Shown: one piece after another, positions 1-7,764 of the stretch
How the letters are laid out: every line of letters starts with the position of its first letter
Position numbering within the stretch: the stretch's first letter is position 1
Source of the DNA: Flavobacteriaceae bacterium
GTDB lineage: Bacteria > Bacteroidota > Bacteroidia > Flavobacteriales > Weeksellaceae
Reading direction: 5' to 3'
NCBI GenBank assembly: GCA_031273305.1
Contig: JAISSC010000229.1
Coordinates: 1-10,567, forward strand
Length of the DNA: 10,567 nucleotides
The notes under the pieces: generated by a model
What the model was told of the DNA's origin: nothing
The model's database searches: none
What the model saw: only the letters and a program-made list of their open reading frames with translations
Made by a program: the position numbers and the translations under genes

Positions 1-4
1 CTCT

Positions 5-838
5 CTATAATTCCTCCTCCTCTTCCGCATCTTTGCACACTCTGAAACCTAAATTACTGAATGATGCTCTTGTATTTACTCTTCCTATATCAACAGAATT
101 AAAAAAATTACAACTTTTACTGCTGCACCACCAGGAGCCACCTCTGGCATGAGCATATTTTCTTTTTTCCTTAGGAAGTTTTCCTTCGGTTAATTCAAAA
201 ACATTTCCATAAATATCATAAATATCCCAGGGATTAGGCTCAAAACTTCCGACAGGTGAGGTAGTTACGTATCCATCTGATGTATCTGCCGTCAAATGAT
301 CCTGTCCATGCCATACATTTGCATAGTTGATTAGTTCCCCCGAATCTTCTCCCCAAAAATACTCCGTCTCCGAGCCGGCACGCGAGGCTATCTCCCATTC
401 ATTAAAAGTAGGAAGACGTACTCCTGCCCAATTACAATAAGCCAAAGCGTCCTTGTAACTGATAGTAGTTACCGGATGGTTCATTTTACCTTCAATTCCG
501 CCTCTTGAAACTCCATTCGGATAACGCCAATATGCGGTAGAATCCTGAATCCAACGAAATTCTTTTAATCCCGGTTCAAAAACCATGGCATTTTTCAATT
601 TTTCGGCATCGGTCTTATATTTGGTTGCTTCTACAAATTTTTCAAACTGTTTATTGGTAATTTCATATTTGGAAATATAAAAAGCATCTACCGTTACCCT
701 TCTTGATGGATTATTAATATAACCTTTCCTGCCTACCCTATAATCTCCTTCGGGAATTTTAACAAATAAATTATCGTCTAATATCTTCGATTGCGAAAAC
801 ATTATCAAAGGGAATAATAAAAAAAATATCCGTTTCAT
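5..838 (-). CDS. Exported formylglycine-generating-enzyme (FGE/SUMF1) family protein
   Basis: The 277-aa product has a short signal peptide (residues 1 to about 16, ending FSQ) followed by a complete FGE-sulfatase domain (about 24-270). Aerobic FGEs oxidise a cysteine in CxPxR motifs of sulfatases to formylglycine using copper and O2. Conserved blocks seen here are RRVTVDAFY (46-54), FEKFV (65-69), HPV (121-123), AYCNWAG.RLPT (133-144), YANVWHG (172-178), YGNVFELT (210-217), RGGSW (232-236) and SNLGFR (261-266). Cys238 and Cys243 lie in a Cx4C arrangement just after GGSW, as do the two catalytic cysteines of human FGE as I remember that sequence; many FGE-fold relatives (GldJ/GldK, EgtB, PvdO) lack the pair. 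The start overlaps the upstream gene's stop by 4 nt (ATGA type), so it is the last visible gene of a three-gene operon. The acidic tail (EEEEEL) ends near the window edge. The FGE fold is secure; actual formylglycine synthesis is inferred, and the target is unknown. Confidence 0.85.
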   Translation of the reverse strand: MKRIFFLLFPLIMFSQSKILDDNLFVKIPEGDYRVGRKGYINNPSRRVTVDAFYISKYEITNKQFEKFVEATKYKTDAEKLKNAMVFEPGLKEFRWIQDSTAYWRYPNGVSRGGIEGKMNHPVTTISYKDALAYCNWAGVRLPTFNEWEIASRAGSETEYFWGEDSGELINYANVWHGQDHLTADTSDGYVTTSPVGSFEPNPWDIYDIYGNVFELTEGKLPKEKRKYAHARGGSWWCSSKSCNFFNSVDIGRVNTRASFSNLGFRVCKDAEEEEEL

Positions 839-1641
839 CTTTTCTTGTATATATAAAATTCTTTGGCTTTGTCAATGATCTGATCTTCATTGGATTTATT
901 GTAACTAATATTCCTCCTGTAAAAACTGTCCCATTCTCCTTCTTCATCATAAAGTTCCCGATAAATTGTAGACCGTAGAAAAGGTGCATATTTATTATTT
1001 TTCATCAGAAGCATTAAAAGGGTCAGAATATCTTTATCTTTTTTGCTCTTGGAATAGAACTCGATTAAAAAAGGCACCATTTCCACCGCATTAATTTCTT
1101 CCAGTGCCATTTTATAATTAAATCCTACTCGTTTACTTTCCAGAGCGGACTCTTTAATAAGTTCAACTACCAAATCTCTGTTTTTCTTTAAAAAATTAAC
1201 CTGCCGATTACTCCAGAATACCTCATCATATCCGTTAGGAAGATTCGCAAATATCTTCTTGTGTTCTTCTTCAATATTAAGTTGAATATCACAGTTTTGA
1301 GTATTCACTTCCGGATGGATCATTACATAGGTGAATTTTTCTCTGGGTGAAAGTTTATTAAATTCTTTATCGGATAAAGCCCAATAACCCTCCGAAAAAT
1401 AATCTACATGTCCCTCCTCATCATCTTCATCCTTAAAATCCGCATCTATATTAATTTTGGAGATCATTGCCTGAATCTTCGTAAGCCCATAAGAGGGAAC
1501 GGTTGGTTTTAAACGATATTCATGATAGACATGACTTTCCTTATCCGACTTGGACAGATAAAAATTTTTCACTTCCTCCTGTCCGGACAACCAACAAAAC
1601 CCGGATAAAAACAGTGAGAAAATAACTACAAATTTTTTCAT
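835..1641 (-). CDS. Exported protein of unknown function, paralogue of the adjacent upstream gene
   Basis: I do not recognise this 268-aa family. Residues 1-20 form a signal peptide (hydrophobic core FVVIFSLFLSGFCWLSG) with likely cleavage before Gln21. The mature part is soluble, charged and apparently mostly helical. It aligns along its whole length with the 261-aa product encoded just upstream: shared blocks include YHEYRLK (39-45), FNKLS..EKFTY.MIHPE (94-111), a lone conserved Cys117, MALEEINA.E..PFL..FY (178-196), KD.DILTLL (203-209) and KNNKY.PF (214-221). The regular helical segments at about 150-225 look HEAT-like, but I cannot assign a domain. There is no lipobox, membrane anchor, T9SS sorting tail or CxPxR motif. 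It lies 3 nt after its paralogue and overlaps the FGE-like gene by 4 nt, so co-translation and a shared role at or beyond the inner membrane are likely. Confidence 0.85.
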   Translation of the reverse strand: MKKFVVIFSLFLSGFCWLSGQEEVKNFYLSKSDKESHVYHEYRLKPTVPSYGLTKIQAMISKINIDADFKDEDDEEGHVDYFSEGYWALSDKEFNKLSPREKFTYVMIHPEVNTQNCDIQLNIEEEHKKIFANLPNGYDEVFWSNRQVNFLKKNRDLVVELIKESALESKRVGFNYKMALEEINAVEMVPFLIEFYSKSKKDKDILTLLMLLMKNNKYAPFLRSTIYRELYDEEGEWDSFYRRNISYNKSNEDQIIDKAKEFYIYKKR

Positions 1642-1644
1642 ATT

Positions 1645-2430
1645 TTAAAATGTTCTTGAATTATATAATTTAACATAAAAATTTTTTGCCGATTTAATAA
1701 TATATTCCTCATTTAGCTCCGTGTATTCTATATACGAATCATAATACGATTTATCATCTCCATATAATTCCCTGTATACATTAGACCTCGTAAACGGATA
1801 ATATTTATTATTTTTCACAAGGGTTAGTAATAACGTTAAAATATCACGGTCTTTTTTACCCTTAGTATTATAAAAATCCACCAAAAACGGAATTATCTCC
1901 GTAGCATTTATCTCTTCCAATGCCATTTTACAGTTCAATCCTATATGCTGGTCTTTTAGGGAAATTTCTTTGATCAAATTTATAACAACCTTACGATTGG
2001 AATTTAAAAAACTCCTTTGTCTCTCACTCCAACTAGATTCGTCAAAAGTAGGGCATAAATATCCGAATATTTTCTTATCTTCATCTAAAATGGTCATTTC
2101 ATCGGCACAAACCTGAGACATATATTCAGGATGGATCATAGTATAAGTGAACTTCTCCTTATCAGAAAGTTTATTAAAATCTTTATCCGATAAGGACACA
2201 TAATAATCAACTATATCTCCTTCCGCTGCCATTTCCGGGTCAACAGGGACAGGTTCCAGCTTTGAGACCATATTTTGAATCTTCGACAGATTATAAAACG
2301 GTATAGAATTTTTGAGCCTGTACTCATGATAAGCCTGACTTTCTACACTCGGTAACGTTCCTATGCTATCTATATCCTGAGCAAAAAGAAAATAAGAACT
2401 AAAGAAAACTAATACAAATAATTTTTTCAT
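1645..2430 (-). CDS. Exported protein of unknown function, first gene of the FGE-like operon
   Basis: This is a paralogue of the next gene downstream and is also unrecognised. The open frame extends to an ATG at 2455-2457, but I prefer the ATG at 2428-2430. That start puts a standard signal peptide (MKKLFVLVFFSSYFLFAQ) at the N-terminus and gives 261 aa, whereas the longer form adds nine polar residues (MQNYSFAQC) in front of it. The mature protein shares YHEYRLK, FNKLS..EKFTY.MIHPE, KMALEEIN, PFL..FY, KDRDILTLL and KNNKY.PF with its neighbour. It has extra cysteines (Cys126 in YLCPTF, Cys167) that the paralogue lacks. The YLCPTF stretch is not an FGE substrate motif, because CxPxR would need a proline two residues after the cysteine and then an arginine. 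I found no convincing TAnnTTTG promoter upstream. A 6-bp inverted repeat (GCAAAA at 2438-2443, TTTTGC at 2450-2455) sits directly before the preferred start. Confidence 0.82.
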   Translation of the reverse strand: MKKLFVLVFFSSYFLFAQDIDSIGTLPSVESQAYHEYRLKNSIPFYNLSKIQNMVSKLEPVPVDPEMAAEGDIVDYYVSLSDKDFNKLSDKEKFTYTMIHPEYMSQVCADEMTILDEDKKIFGYLCPTFDESSWSERQRSFLNSNRKVVINLIKEISLKDQHIGLNCKMALEEINATEIIPFLVDFYNTKGKKDRDILTLLLTLVKNNKYYPFTRSNVYRELYGDDKSYYDSYIEYTELNEEYIIKSAKNFYVKLYNSRTF

Positions 2431-2540
2431 ACATTGAGCAAAAGAATAATTTTGCATAAAGGTAATAATTTTTTATTTATGTGTGTCAGTATCCAAAAAA
2501 TTTGATGAAAAATCCATCACAATTAATACCAAATCCTAAC

Positions 2541-2566
2541 AACCTGTTAAATATTGCAGGTTTTTT
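2541..2566 (+). terminator. Possible small intrinsic terminator or attenuator hairpin
   Basis: A 6-bp stem (AACCTG at 2541-2546 paired with CAGGTT at 2557-2562) closes a 10-nt AT-rich loop and runs into a tract of six T from 2561. This is the shape of a weak rho-independent terminator reading rightwards. No plus-strand gene lies upstream of it in this divergent gap, so it would only act on an upstream-initiated leader or on antisense transcription. It may be fortuitous. Confidence 0.3.
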
Positions 2567-2598
2567 GACCTTTCTAATTTAAATAAAAATTATCTTTA
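2564..2598 (+). promoter_or_regulatory. Candidate Bacteroidota-type promoter for the lipoprotein gene
   Basis: TTTG at 2564-2567 and TATCTTTA at 2591-2598 resemble the -33 TTTG and -7 TAnnTTTG elements. The 23-nt spacing is at the long end, and the last base of the -7 box is A rather than G. Transcription would begin near 2604, giving a short leader of about 20 nt before the ATG at 2624. The -33 element overlaps the T-tract of the hairpin just upstream. Confidence 0.45.
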
Positions 2599-2623
2599 GT
2601 AAATTGCGAGAAATTTTGACTCG

Positions 2624-3691
2624 ATGAAAAAATTGTTTATAACATTTGCTTTATCACTGACTTTTATGTTCTGTGGTACTCTTATCTCTTGTAAAAATGA
2701 AGAAAAATCAAAACAGTTTGATTCTTCTCCGGTTACTCAGGAAAAAGGAAATGTTAATCCAGATAAAACACCTCCTCTCCTTCCCGCCTCCGGTGATGTT
2801 GAAAATAACAGCCCGGTAGTAATAGAAACAGGGATATATAAGGATAAGGACAGTTTGTATCATTTAAAATACGTTTTAGAAACAGGCAAAACCTATTTAT
2901 TTAATACTAAGGAAGTGAATAAACAGACCATTACTTTTAGAGGTAAAAGTCAATCCATAACTCAGGAATCGCATGACCCTGTGAGTTTTACCGTATTGGG
3001 GATAAAAGACGGAAAATATACTTTACAGGTAAACATGGGTGGGAAAAAGGTAATTACCAAAGCAGACGGTCAACAATCCGTTTTTGACACAAAAGGCAAG
3101 AAACCGGAAGAACCTAATCAGGCAAAAATGTGGATGATATATAAAGCAATCAGTGAGGTTACTTTTACGATGGATATGGATGTTTATGGAAATGTTACCA
3201 ACATAAACGGAATGGATGCCATATACAGCAAAGCAAAATCTTCTTTAAGCGGAGAGTTAAAAGGAAAGGAACTTGATGATTTCGTAAATGCATTCAAACA
3301 AGGGCTTAATCCTGAAACATTCAAGGCTCAGTTTGAAGCCTCCGTTATGAAGTTTCCGGCTAAAGGTCTGAAAATTGGAGAGAAGTGGAACACTGATCCG
3401 TCCCTTAAGAATCTGGGGTATAATCAATTAGTGAAAGTTGATGAAAACACTACGGAGGTAATCGTTCAGGGTTCTATCCCTCCTAAATCAGATTCTAAAG
3501 TGAACGAGGGTGTGACCTATAAAATATCAGCAAAGGTATCTCAAAACGGAAAAATCATTATAGACAACAAATCCGGGTGGATATCTAAAGCTAATTTTAC
3601 GGCAACGGTAACAGAAACCCGAACTGCCGTAAAAGGTGAAGAATCTGAGGAAATAGTTCAAAAAACGGTAAATACTACCTATATCAATTAA
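2624..3691 (+). CDS. DUF6263-like lipoprotein
   Basis: The 355-aa product starts with a lipoprotein signal peptide with lipobox LISC, so Cys23 is the likely acylated residue. The following KNEEK is charged, loosely resembling the surface-export signals of Bacteroidota lipoproteins, so outer-leaflet exposure is possible but unproven. A low-complexity polar linker (about 28-66) leads into a beta-rich domain beginning near LKYVLETGKTYLFN (81-94), with TFTMDMDVYGNVTNINGMDA further on. This pattern and length fit the DUF6263 family of Bacteroidota, whose biochemical role is unknown to me; the family assignment is from memory. The start is well supported because it gives the signal peptide directly. 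It is the first gene on the plus strand, 46 nt before the DUF4834 gene, and could be co-transcribed with it or independent. Confidence 0.8.
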   Translation: MKKLFITFALSLTFMFCGTLISCKNEEKSKQFDSSPVTQEKGNVNPDKTPPLLPASGDVENNSPVVIETGIYKDKDSLYHLKYVLETGKTYLFNTKEVNKQTITFRGKSQSITQESHDPVSFTVLGIKDGKYTLQVNMGGKKVITKADGQQSVFDTKGKKPEEPNQAKMWMIYKAISEVTFTMDMDVYGNVTNINGMDAIYSKAKSSLSGELKGKELDDFVNAFKQGLNPETFKAQFEASVMKFPAKGLKIGEKWNTDPSLKNLGYNQLVKVDENTTEVIVQGSIPPKSDSKVNEGVTYKISAKVSQNGKIIIDNKSGWISKANFTATVTETRTAVKGEESEEIVQKTVNTTYIN

Positions 3692-3737
3692 AAATTTTAT
3701 ATTCGTATAATTAAAACCTTAAAAATTCATAAGAAAA

Positions 3738-3959
3738 ATGGCAAGATTATTAGAATTTATCTTATTTGCAGTTGTTGCTTATTTTGTTTTTAAATTCCTA
3801 AATCAGCTGTTTAGTGGTTCATCAAAAGCAAATACCTCTTCCGGAAGCTATAAATCTAAAGAACAAAAAAAACGACCTTCTTCCAAAAGAGATATAAACT
3901 GGGATGCAGAAACTGTTGATTATGAAGAAGTAGAAACCAAAGACCATGAAAAAAAATAG
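3738..3959 (+). CDS. DUF4834-type small membrane protein
   Basis: This 73-aa protein has one N-terminal transmembrane helix (about 3-25, LLEFILFAVVAYFVFKFL), a basic Ser/Lys-rich middle (28-51) and an acidic tail (INWDAETVDYEEVE). That architecture is typical of the DUF4834 family of flavobacteria, which has no established function that I know of. The gene overlaps the following YfhO-type gene by 14 nt: the YfhO ATG lies within its last codons and the shared stretch contains an eight-A run. Close linkage suggests it is made together with the YfhO protein and may be an accessory to it, but that is inference. Confidence 0.75.
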   Translation: MARLLEFILFAVVAYFVFKFLNQLFSGSSKANTSSGSYKSKEQKKRPSSKRDINWDAETVDYEEVETKDHEKK

Positions 3960-6465
3960 TTATTTATTGCCTGTCATAGGATGTTTATTTGTATTTATTA
4001 TCGTTTCTTTTTCTTATTTTACTCCGTTATTGTCAGGAAAATATATCTCACAACCCGATATTATCCACTACAAAGGAGGAGCGCATGAACTGGAAGAATA
4101 CAGAAAGGCTCATAATGAAGATACTTATTGGAGTAATTCCATGTTTGGAGGAATGCCTACGTATCAAATGGGAGCGAGTTATCCTCTTGATATTATCAAA
4201 AACATAGACCGGATAATAAGAATCTTCCCGACACCCGCAAGCTATATATTCCTGTTATTAAGCGGTTTTTTCCTTTTAGGGATGGTCTGGCTAAAAAACT
4301 GGAAATATGCACTCTTAGGAAGTATCATGTTTGCCTTTTCAACGTATTTTTTTATTATCATCAGTGCAGGGCATAATGCTAAAGTACATACGATTGCTTA
4401 TTTTGCTCCTTTTGTAGCAGGGGTTTATTTATTGTATCAAAAAAAATACACTTGGGGGTTTATTCTCACAACCTTATTTTTGTCTTTGCAGATTGCCGCC
4501 AATCATCCACAGATGACTTATTATTTATTCCTTGCCTTAGGGGTTTTCGGAATAATAGAGCTTATTTACGCCATTAAAGAAAAATCGTATAAATTTTTTG
4601 CGACCTCCACCGGATTGTTTATTCTGGCTATCCTCCTGTCCGTAGGAATGAATGCCACCCGTTTACTTTCTACTTATGAATATTCGCAGGAAACAACCAG
4701 AGGAAGATCGGAACTCACTATAAGTAAAAGCAATAACCCGTCCGACAAAGGACTGAACACGGACTATATCACTCACTGGAGCTATGGAATTTTGGAAACA
4801 GCAAACCTGTTTATCCCTAATTTTATGGGAGGAGGAAATAATGAAAAAGGGTTTAAACCTGACCACCTTCAACCTGCCTTGCAGCAAAATATAAGGTCGG
4901 AAGAAGAATATGCCCGATTCCAACAAAACTTTAACGGTTCTTACTGGGGAGAACAACCGGGAACCGTCGGGCCTGCTTATCAGGGAGCGATAGTTATATT
5001 CCTTGCGTTTTTGGCGTTGTTCTATTATAAAGGTAAATATAAATGGTGGTTGGTTTCTGCCACTCTGCTAAGTTTTTTACTTGCATGGGGTAAAAATTTC
5101 GGGATATTTACCTATTTTATGATCGAGTATTTCCCTTTGTACAATAAATTCAGGGCTGTTTCTTCCGCATTGGTTATATCGGAATTTACAATTCCTTTAT
5201 TGGCTGTATTAGGTATATATTCTTATTTTAAAGACGAAACCCTGACTTCCGAATATAAAAAGAAAGTTTTATATATCACCTCCGGAATCACTCTGGGAGT
5301 TTTACTTATCTTTTATCTGTTCGGGATGAGCCTGTTCGACTTCCACACTGCATCGGAAGGAAATAATATCGGATATGAAATACTGGAAGCCATCAGGAAA
5401 GATCGCTTTGACCTATTCCAATCAGATGTGATGAGGACTTTCTTTTTTGTTCTGCTTACCGCCGTTTTGTTGTGGGTAGCTCAAATAAAATCATTCAGGT
5501 CGAGGTATGCCATTCTGGCAATTGCAGCTCTTTCACTGGTTGACCTGTGGGGAGTGAATAAACGGTACTTAAACGATGAAAACTTTGTAGATAAACAATA
5601 TTACAGGAATCCTTTTCCTACGGAAGTAACCGAAAGTCAATTACAAAAAGCGGAAACCGACCCCACCCTTGCCCGCATTGTCAATACCGTTCCTATAAAT
5701 CAGGTTTTGGAAGCGATACAAACAAATGATACTGCCCATTACAGGGTGTTCAACCTGCTTTTAAGCCCTTTCAATGAAACGAATACTTCTTATTTTCATC
5801 AATCTGTCGGCGGATACCACGGAGCCAAACTACGACGATATCAGGATATTATAGATTTCTATTTATCCGATAGTATAAATTTCCCTATTCTGGATATGCT
5901 GAATACCAAGTATATTATCACTGCCGATTCCATCATCCGTCCCATTCCTAATCCCAACAACAACGGAAATGCATGGTTTGTGAACGAAACGGTTTTTGCG
6001 AAAAATGCAGACGAGGAACTATTACAATTAGGTAAGATAAATAATAAAAAACAAGCTGTTGTTTCTGCACAGTATCAAAAAGAATTGAATATTCCGGTTT
6101 CTGCCGATACTCTTTCTTCTATTGAGCTAAAAAATTATGCCCCTAATGCCCTGACATATGCTTCTGACAGTAAAACGGAAAAACTGGGAGTATTCTCGGA
6201 AATTTTTTATCCCTACGGATGGAAAGCTGCCATTGATGGTAAGGAAGTTCCTATATACAGGGCTAATTACACATTAAGGGCTTTGAAAATTCCTGCCGGA
6301 CGGCACACGATCACTTTTACCTTTGACCCGCCAGTGATCCATAAGGGAAAGATCATCACCCTGATAACTTTCTCTATCTTTGTTCTGCTAAGTGCCGGAT
6401 TATTATTTCAAAATTTTAAACGAAAGAAGAACATAGATAAGGCGAATGCCTCTTTGCCGTCATGA
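3946..6465 (+). CDS. YfhO-family polytopic membrane protein, probable GT-C-type glycosyltransferase
   Basis: The 839-aa product begins with a transmembrane helix (about 5-27). A first external loop follows with QPDII (36-40) and TYWSNSMFGGMPTYQM (60-75), a hallmark of the YfhO family. Many more hydrophobic helices follow (about 97-240, 340-430, 440-540). After a large soluble C-terminal region (about 550-795) comes a last helix (about 803-825) and a basic tail. Family knowledge: Bacillus YfhO glycosylates lipoteichoic acid outside the membrane using a lipid-linked sugar, and it has a GT-C-like layout in which an acidic residue of the first external loop is catalytic; Asp38 is the candidate here. 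Bacteroidota lack lipoteichoic acid, so the acceptor must differ. It overlaps the DUF4834 gene by 14 nt and the downstream glycosyltransferase by 4 nt, which supports a shared role in envelope glycan or glycolipid assembly. The family is clear; the reaction is inferred. Confidence 0.88.
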   Translation: MKKNSYLLPVIGCLFVFIIVSFSYFTPLLSGKYISQPDIIHYKGGAHELEEYRKAHNEDTYWSNSMFGGMPTYQMGASYPLDIIKNIDRIIRIFPTPASYIFLLLSGFFLLGMVWLKNWKYALLGSIMFAFSTYFFIIISAGHNAKVHTIAYFAPFVAGVYLLYQKKYTWGFILTTLFLSLQIAANHPQMTYYLFLALGVFGIIELIYAIKEKSYKFFATSTGLFILAILLSVGMNATRLLSTYEYSQETTRGRSELTISKSNNPSDKGLNTDYITHWSYGILETANLFIPNFMGGGNNEKGFKPDHLQPALQQNIRSEEEYARFQQNFNGSYWGEQPGTVGPAYQGAIVIFLAFLALFYYKGKYKWWLVSATLLSFLLAWGKNFGIFTYFMIEYFPLYNKFRAVSSALVISEFTIPLLAVLGIYSYFKDETLTSEYKKKVLYITSGITLGVLLIFYLFGMSLFDFHTASEGNNIGYEILEAIRKDRFDLFQSDVMRTFFFVLLTAVLLWVAQIKSFRSRYAILAIAALSLVDLWGVNKRYLNDENFVDKQYYRNPFPTEVTESQLQKAETDPTLARIVNTVPINQVLEAIQTNDTAHYRVFNLLLSPFNETNTSYFHQSVGGYHGAKLRRYQDIIDFYLSDSINFPILDMLNTKYIITADSIIRPIPNPNNNGNAWFVNETVFAKNADEELLQLGKINNKKQAVVSAQYQKELNIPVSADTLSSIELKNYAPNALTYASDSKTEKLGVFSEIFYPYGWKAAIDGKEVPIYRANYTLRALKIPAGRHTITFTFDPPVIHKGKIITLITFSIFVLLSAGLLFQNFKRKKNIDKANASLPS

Positions 6466-7742
6466 GTAAAAAAATTTTACTGGTTTCGTATTACTGGCCT
6501 CCTGCGGGAGGGCCGGGAGTGCAAAGGTGGCTGAAATTCACAAAATATCTTCCCGAATTTGGATATGAGCCTTATGTATATGTTCCCGAAAATCCGTCTT
6601 ACCCGATTATAGACCAAAGTTTAGCGGAAGAGATCAATCCGAAGGTGAAAATTATCAGGCAACCTATCTGGGAACCCTACCGAATTGCAGAAAAACTAAC
6701 TAAAAACAATACGAATTTTAAAGCCGGGCAATTTGAAACTACAAGAAAACAAGGTTTTTTATCCCGACTATCCCTGTATATAAGAGGTAATTTTTTTATC
6801 CCCGATGCCCGAAAGTTCTGGATTAAGCCGTCTGTCAAATTCCTGACAAGATACCTGAAAGAAACCGGGATAAAGACTATTATTACGACCGGTCCTCCCC
6901 ATAGCATGCATCTGATAGGTCTGAGGTTAAAAGATAAAGACCCTCAGCTGAGATGGATTGCCGATTTCCGTGACCCCTGGACTCAAATTTCCTATTATTC
7001 CCAATTGAAACTTACCTCATCTTCAGATAAAAAACATAAACATCTGGAAAAAGAAGTCCTGCAAAAGGCGGATTTAGTTATCTCTACCAGCTATACGGAT
7101 AAAGAAAATTTTGAGCGGTCGGGGGCTAAAAAGGCGGTTTGCATTACAAACGGTTTTGATTCCGAAATTAATCTAAAAAACAACAAAACTTCCAAATTTA
7201 CTCTTTCGTATATAGGGATGCTGGAAACTCTGAGGAACCCCCATAATCTTTGGAAAATACTGGATGAACTGGTGAAACAACATCCTGATTTTAGAGAGGA
7301 TCTTCAATTGAAACTTGTAGGGAAGGTTGCAGGGTCTATTCTGGAAGATTTGCAGGATACTTCTTTGCAATCCAACATTATAAACAAAGGATACCTCTCT
7401 CATTCGGAGTCTGTTTTTGAAATGAATGATTCCGACATTTTGCTGATAACCAACTTCCCGGAAGAAAGGTCAAGAGGTATTATTCCAGGAAAATTATATG
7501 AATATCTGGCTTCGGGAAATACTGTTTTATCTATCGGCCCTGAAAATGCGGATGTGAAAAAAATACTGGATAAAACCGAAGCGGGAAAACATTTTTCTTA
7601 TACGGACACCGATAATCTGAAATTCTTTATCCTGAATGAATATGAAAAATGGAAAAATAATATTCCTCATTCGCCCTCTCAATGTATTAATGAGTTCCAT
7701 AGAAAGGAATTAACGAGAATATTGGTTAAGGTTATTGAATAA
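6462..7742 (+). CDS. Glycosyltransferase, GT4-like (GT-B fold)
   Basis: The 426-aa cytoplasmic protein has a two-domain GT-B layout. The N-terminal domain carries YYWPPAGGPGVQRW (10-23), the glycine-rich acceptor-side motif of many GT4 enzymes, and later TTGPPHS (142-148) and ADFRDPW (167-173). The C-terminal nucleotide-sugar domain begins around CITNGFD (227-233) and holds IPGKLYEYLASG (341-352), the donor-binding E-containing motif of GT4 proteins. The length is normal and there is no signal peptide. The ATG overlaps the YfhO stop (ATGA), implying translational coupling. The enzyme may build a glycan precursor on the cytoplasmic face that the YfhO-like protein extends or decorates on the other side; donor and acceptor cannot be read from sequence. 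It is the last gene of the plus-strand operon. An ACGTT-GCA-AACGT hairpin without a T-tract overlaps the end of the gene (from about 7742). Confidence 0.88.
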   Translation: MSKKILLVSYYWPPAGGPGVQRWLKFTKYLPEFGYEPYVYVPENPSYPIIDQSLAEEINPKVKIIRQPIWEPYRIAEKLTKNNTNFKAGQFETTRKQGFLSRLSLYIRGNFFIPDARKFWIKPSVKFLTRYLKETGIKTIITTGPPHSMHLIGLRLKDKDPQLRWIADFRDPWTQISYYSQLKLTSSSDKKHKHLEKEVLQKADLVISTSYTDKENFERSGAKKAVCITNGFDSEINLKNNKTSKFTLSYIGMLETLRNPHNLWKILDELVKQHPDFREDLQLKLVGKVAGSILEDLQDTSLQSNIINKGYLSHSESVFEMNDSDILLITNFPEERSRGIIPGKLYEYLASGNTVLSIGPENADVKKILDKTEAGKHFSYTDTDNLKFFILNEYEKWKNNIPHSPSQCINEFHRKELTRILVKVIE

Positions 7743-7764
7743 CGTTGCAAACGTAATATCCTCC

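Noticed and set aside
5..838. Gliding-motility GldJ/GldK assignment for the SUMF1-fold protein
   Set aside because: There is no lipobox, the length and blocks match true FGE better, the Cx4C pair is present, and no other gld gene is nearby.
1747..2430. CxPxR sulfatase-type FGE target in the operon partners
   Set aside because: The nearest candidate, YLCPTF in the 261-aa protein, has proline directly after the Cys and no arginine at the required place. The 268-aa protein has nothing similar.
4663..4956. Minus-strand 97-aa open frame inside the YfhO-like gene
   Set aside because: It is antisense to a strongly coding region and has no recognisable features.
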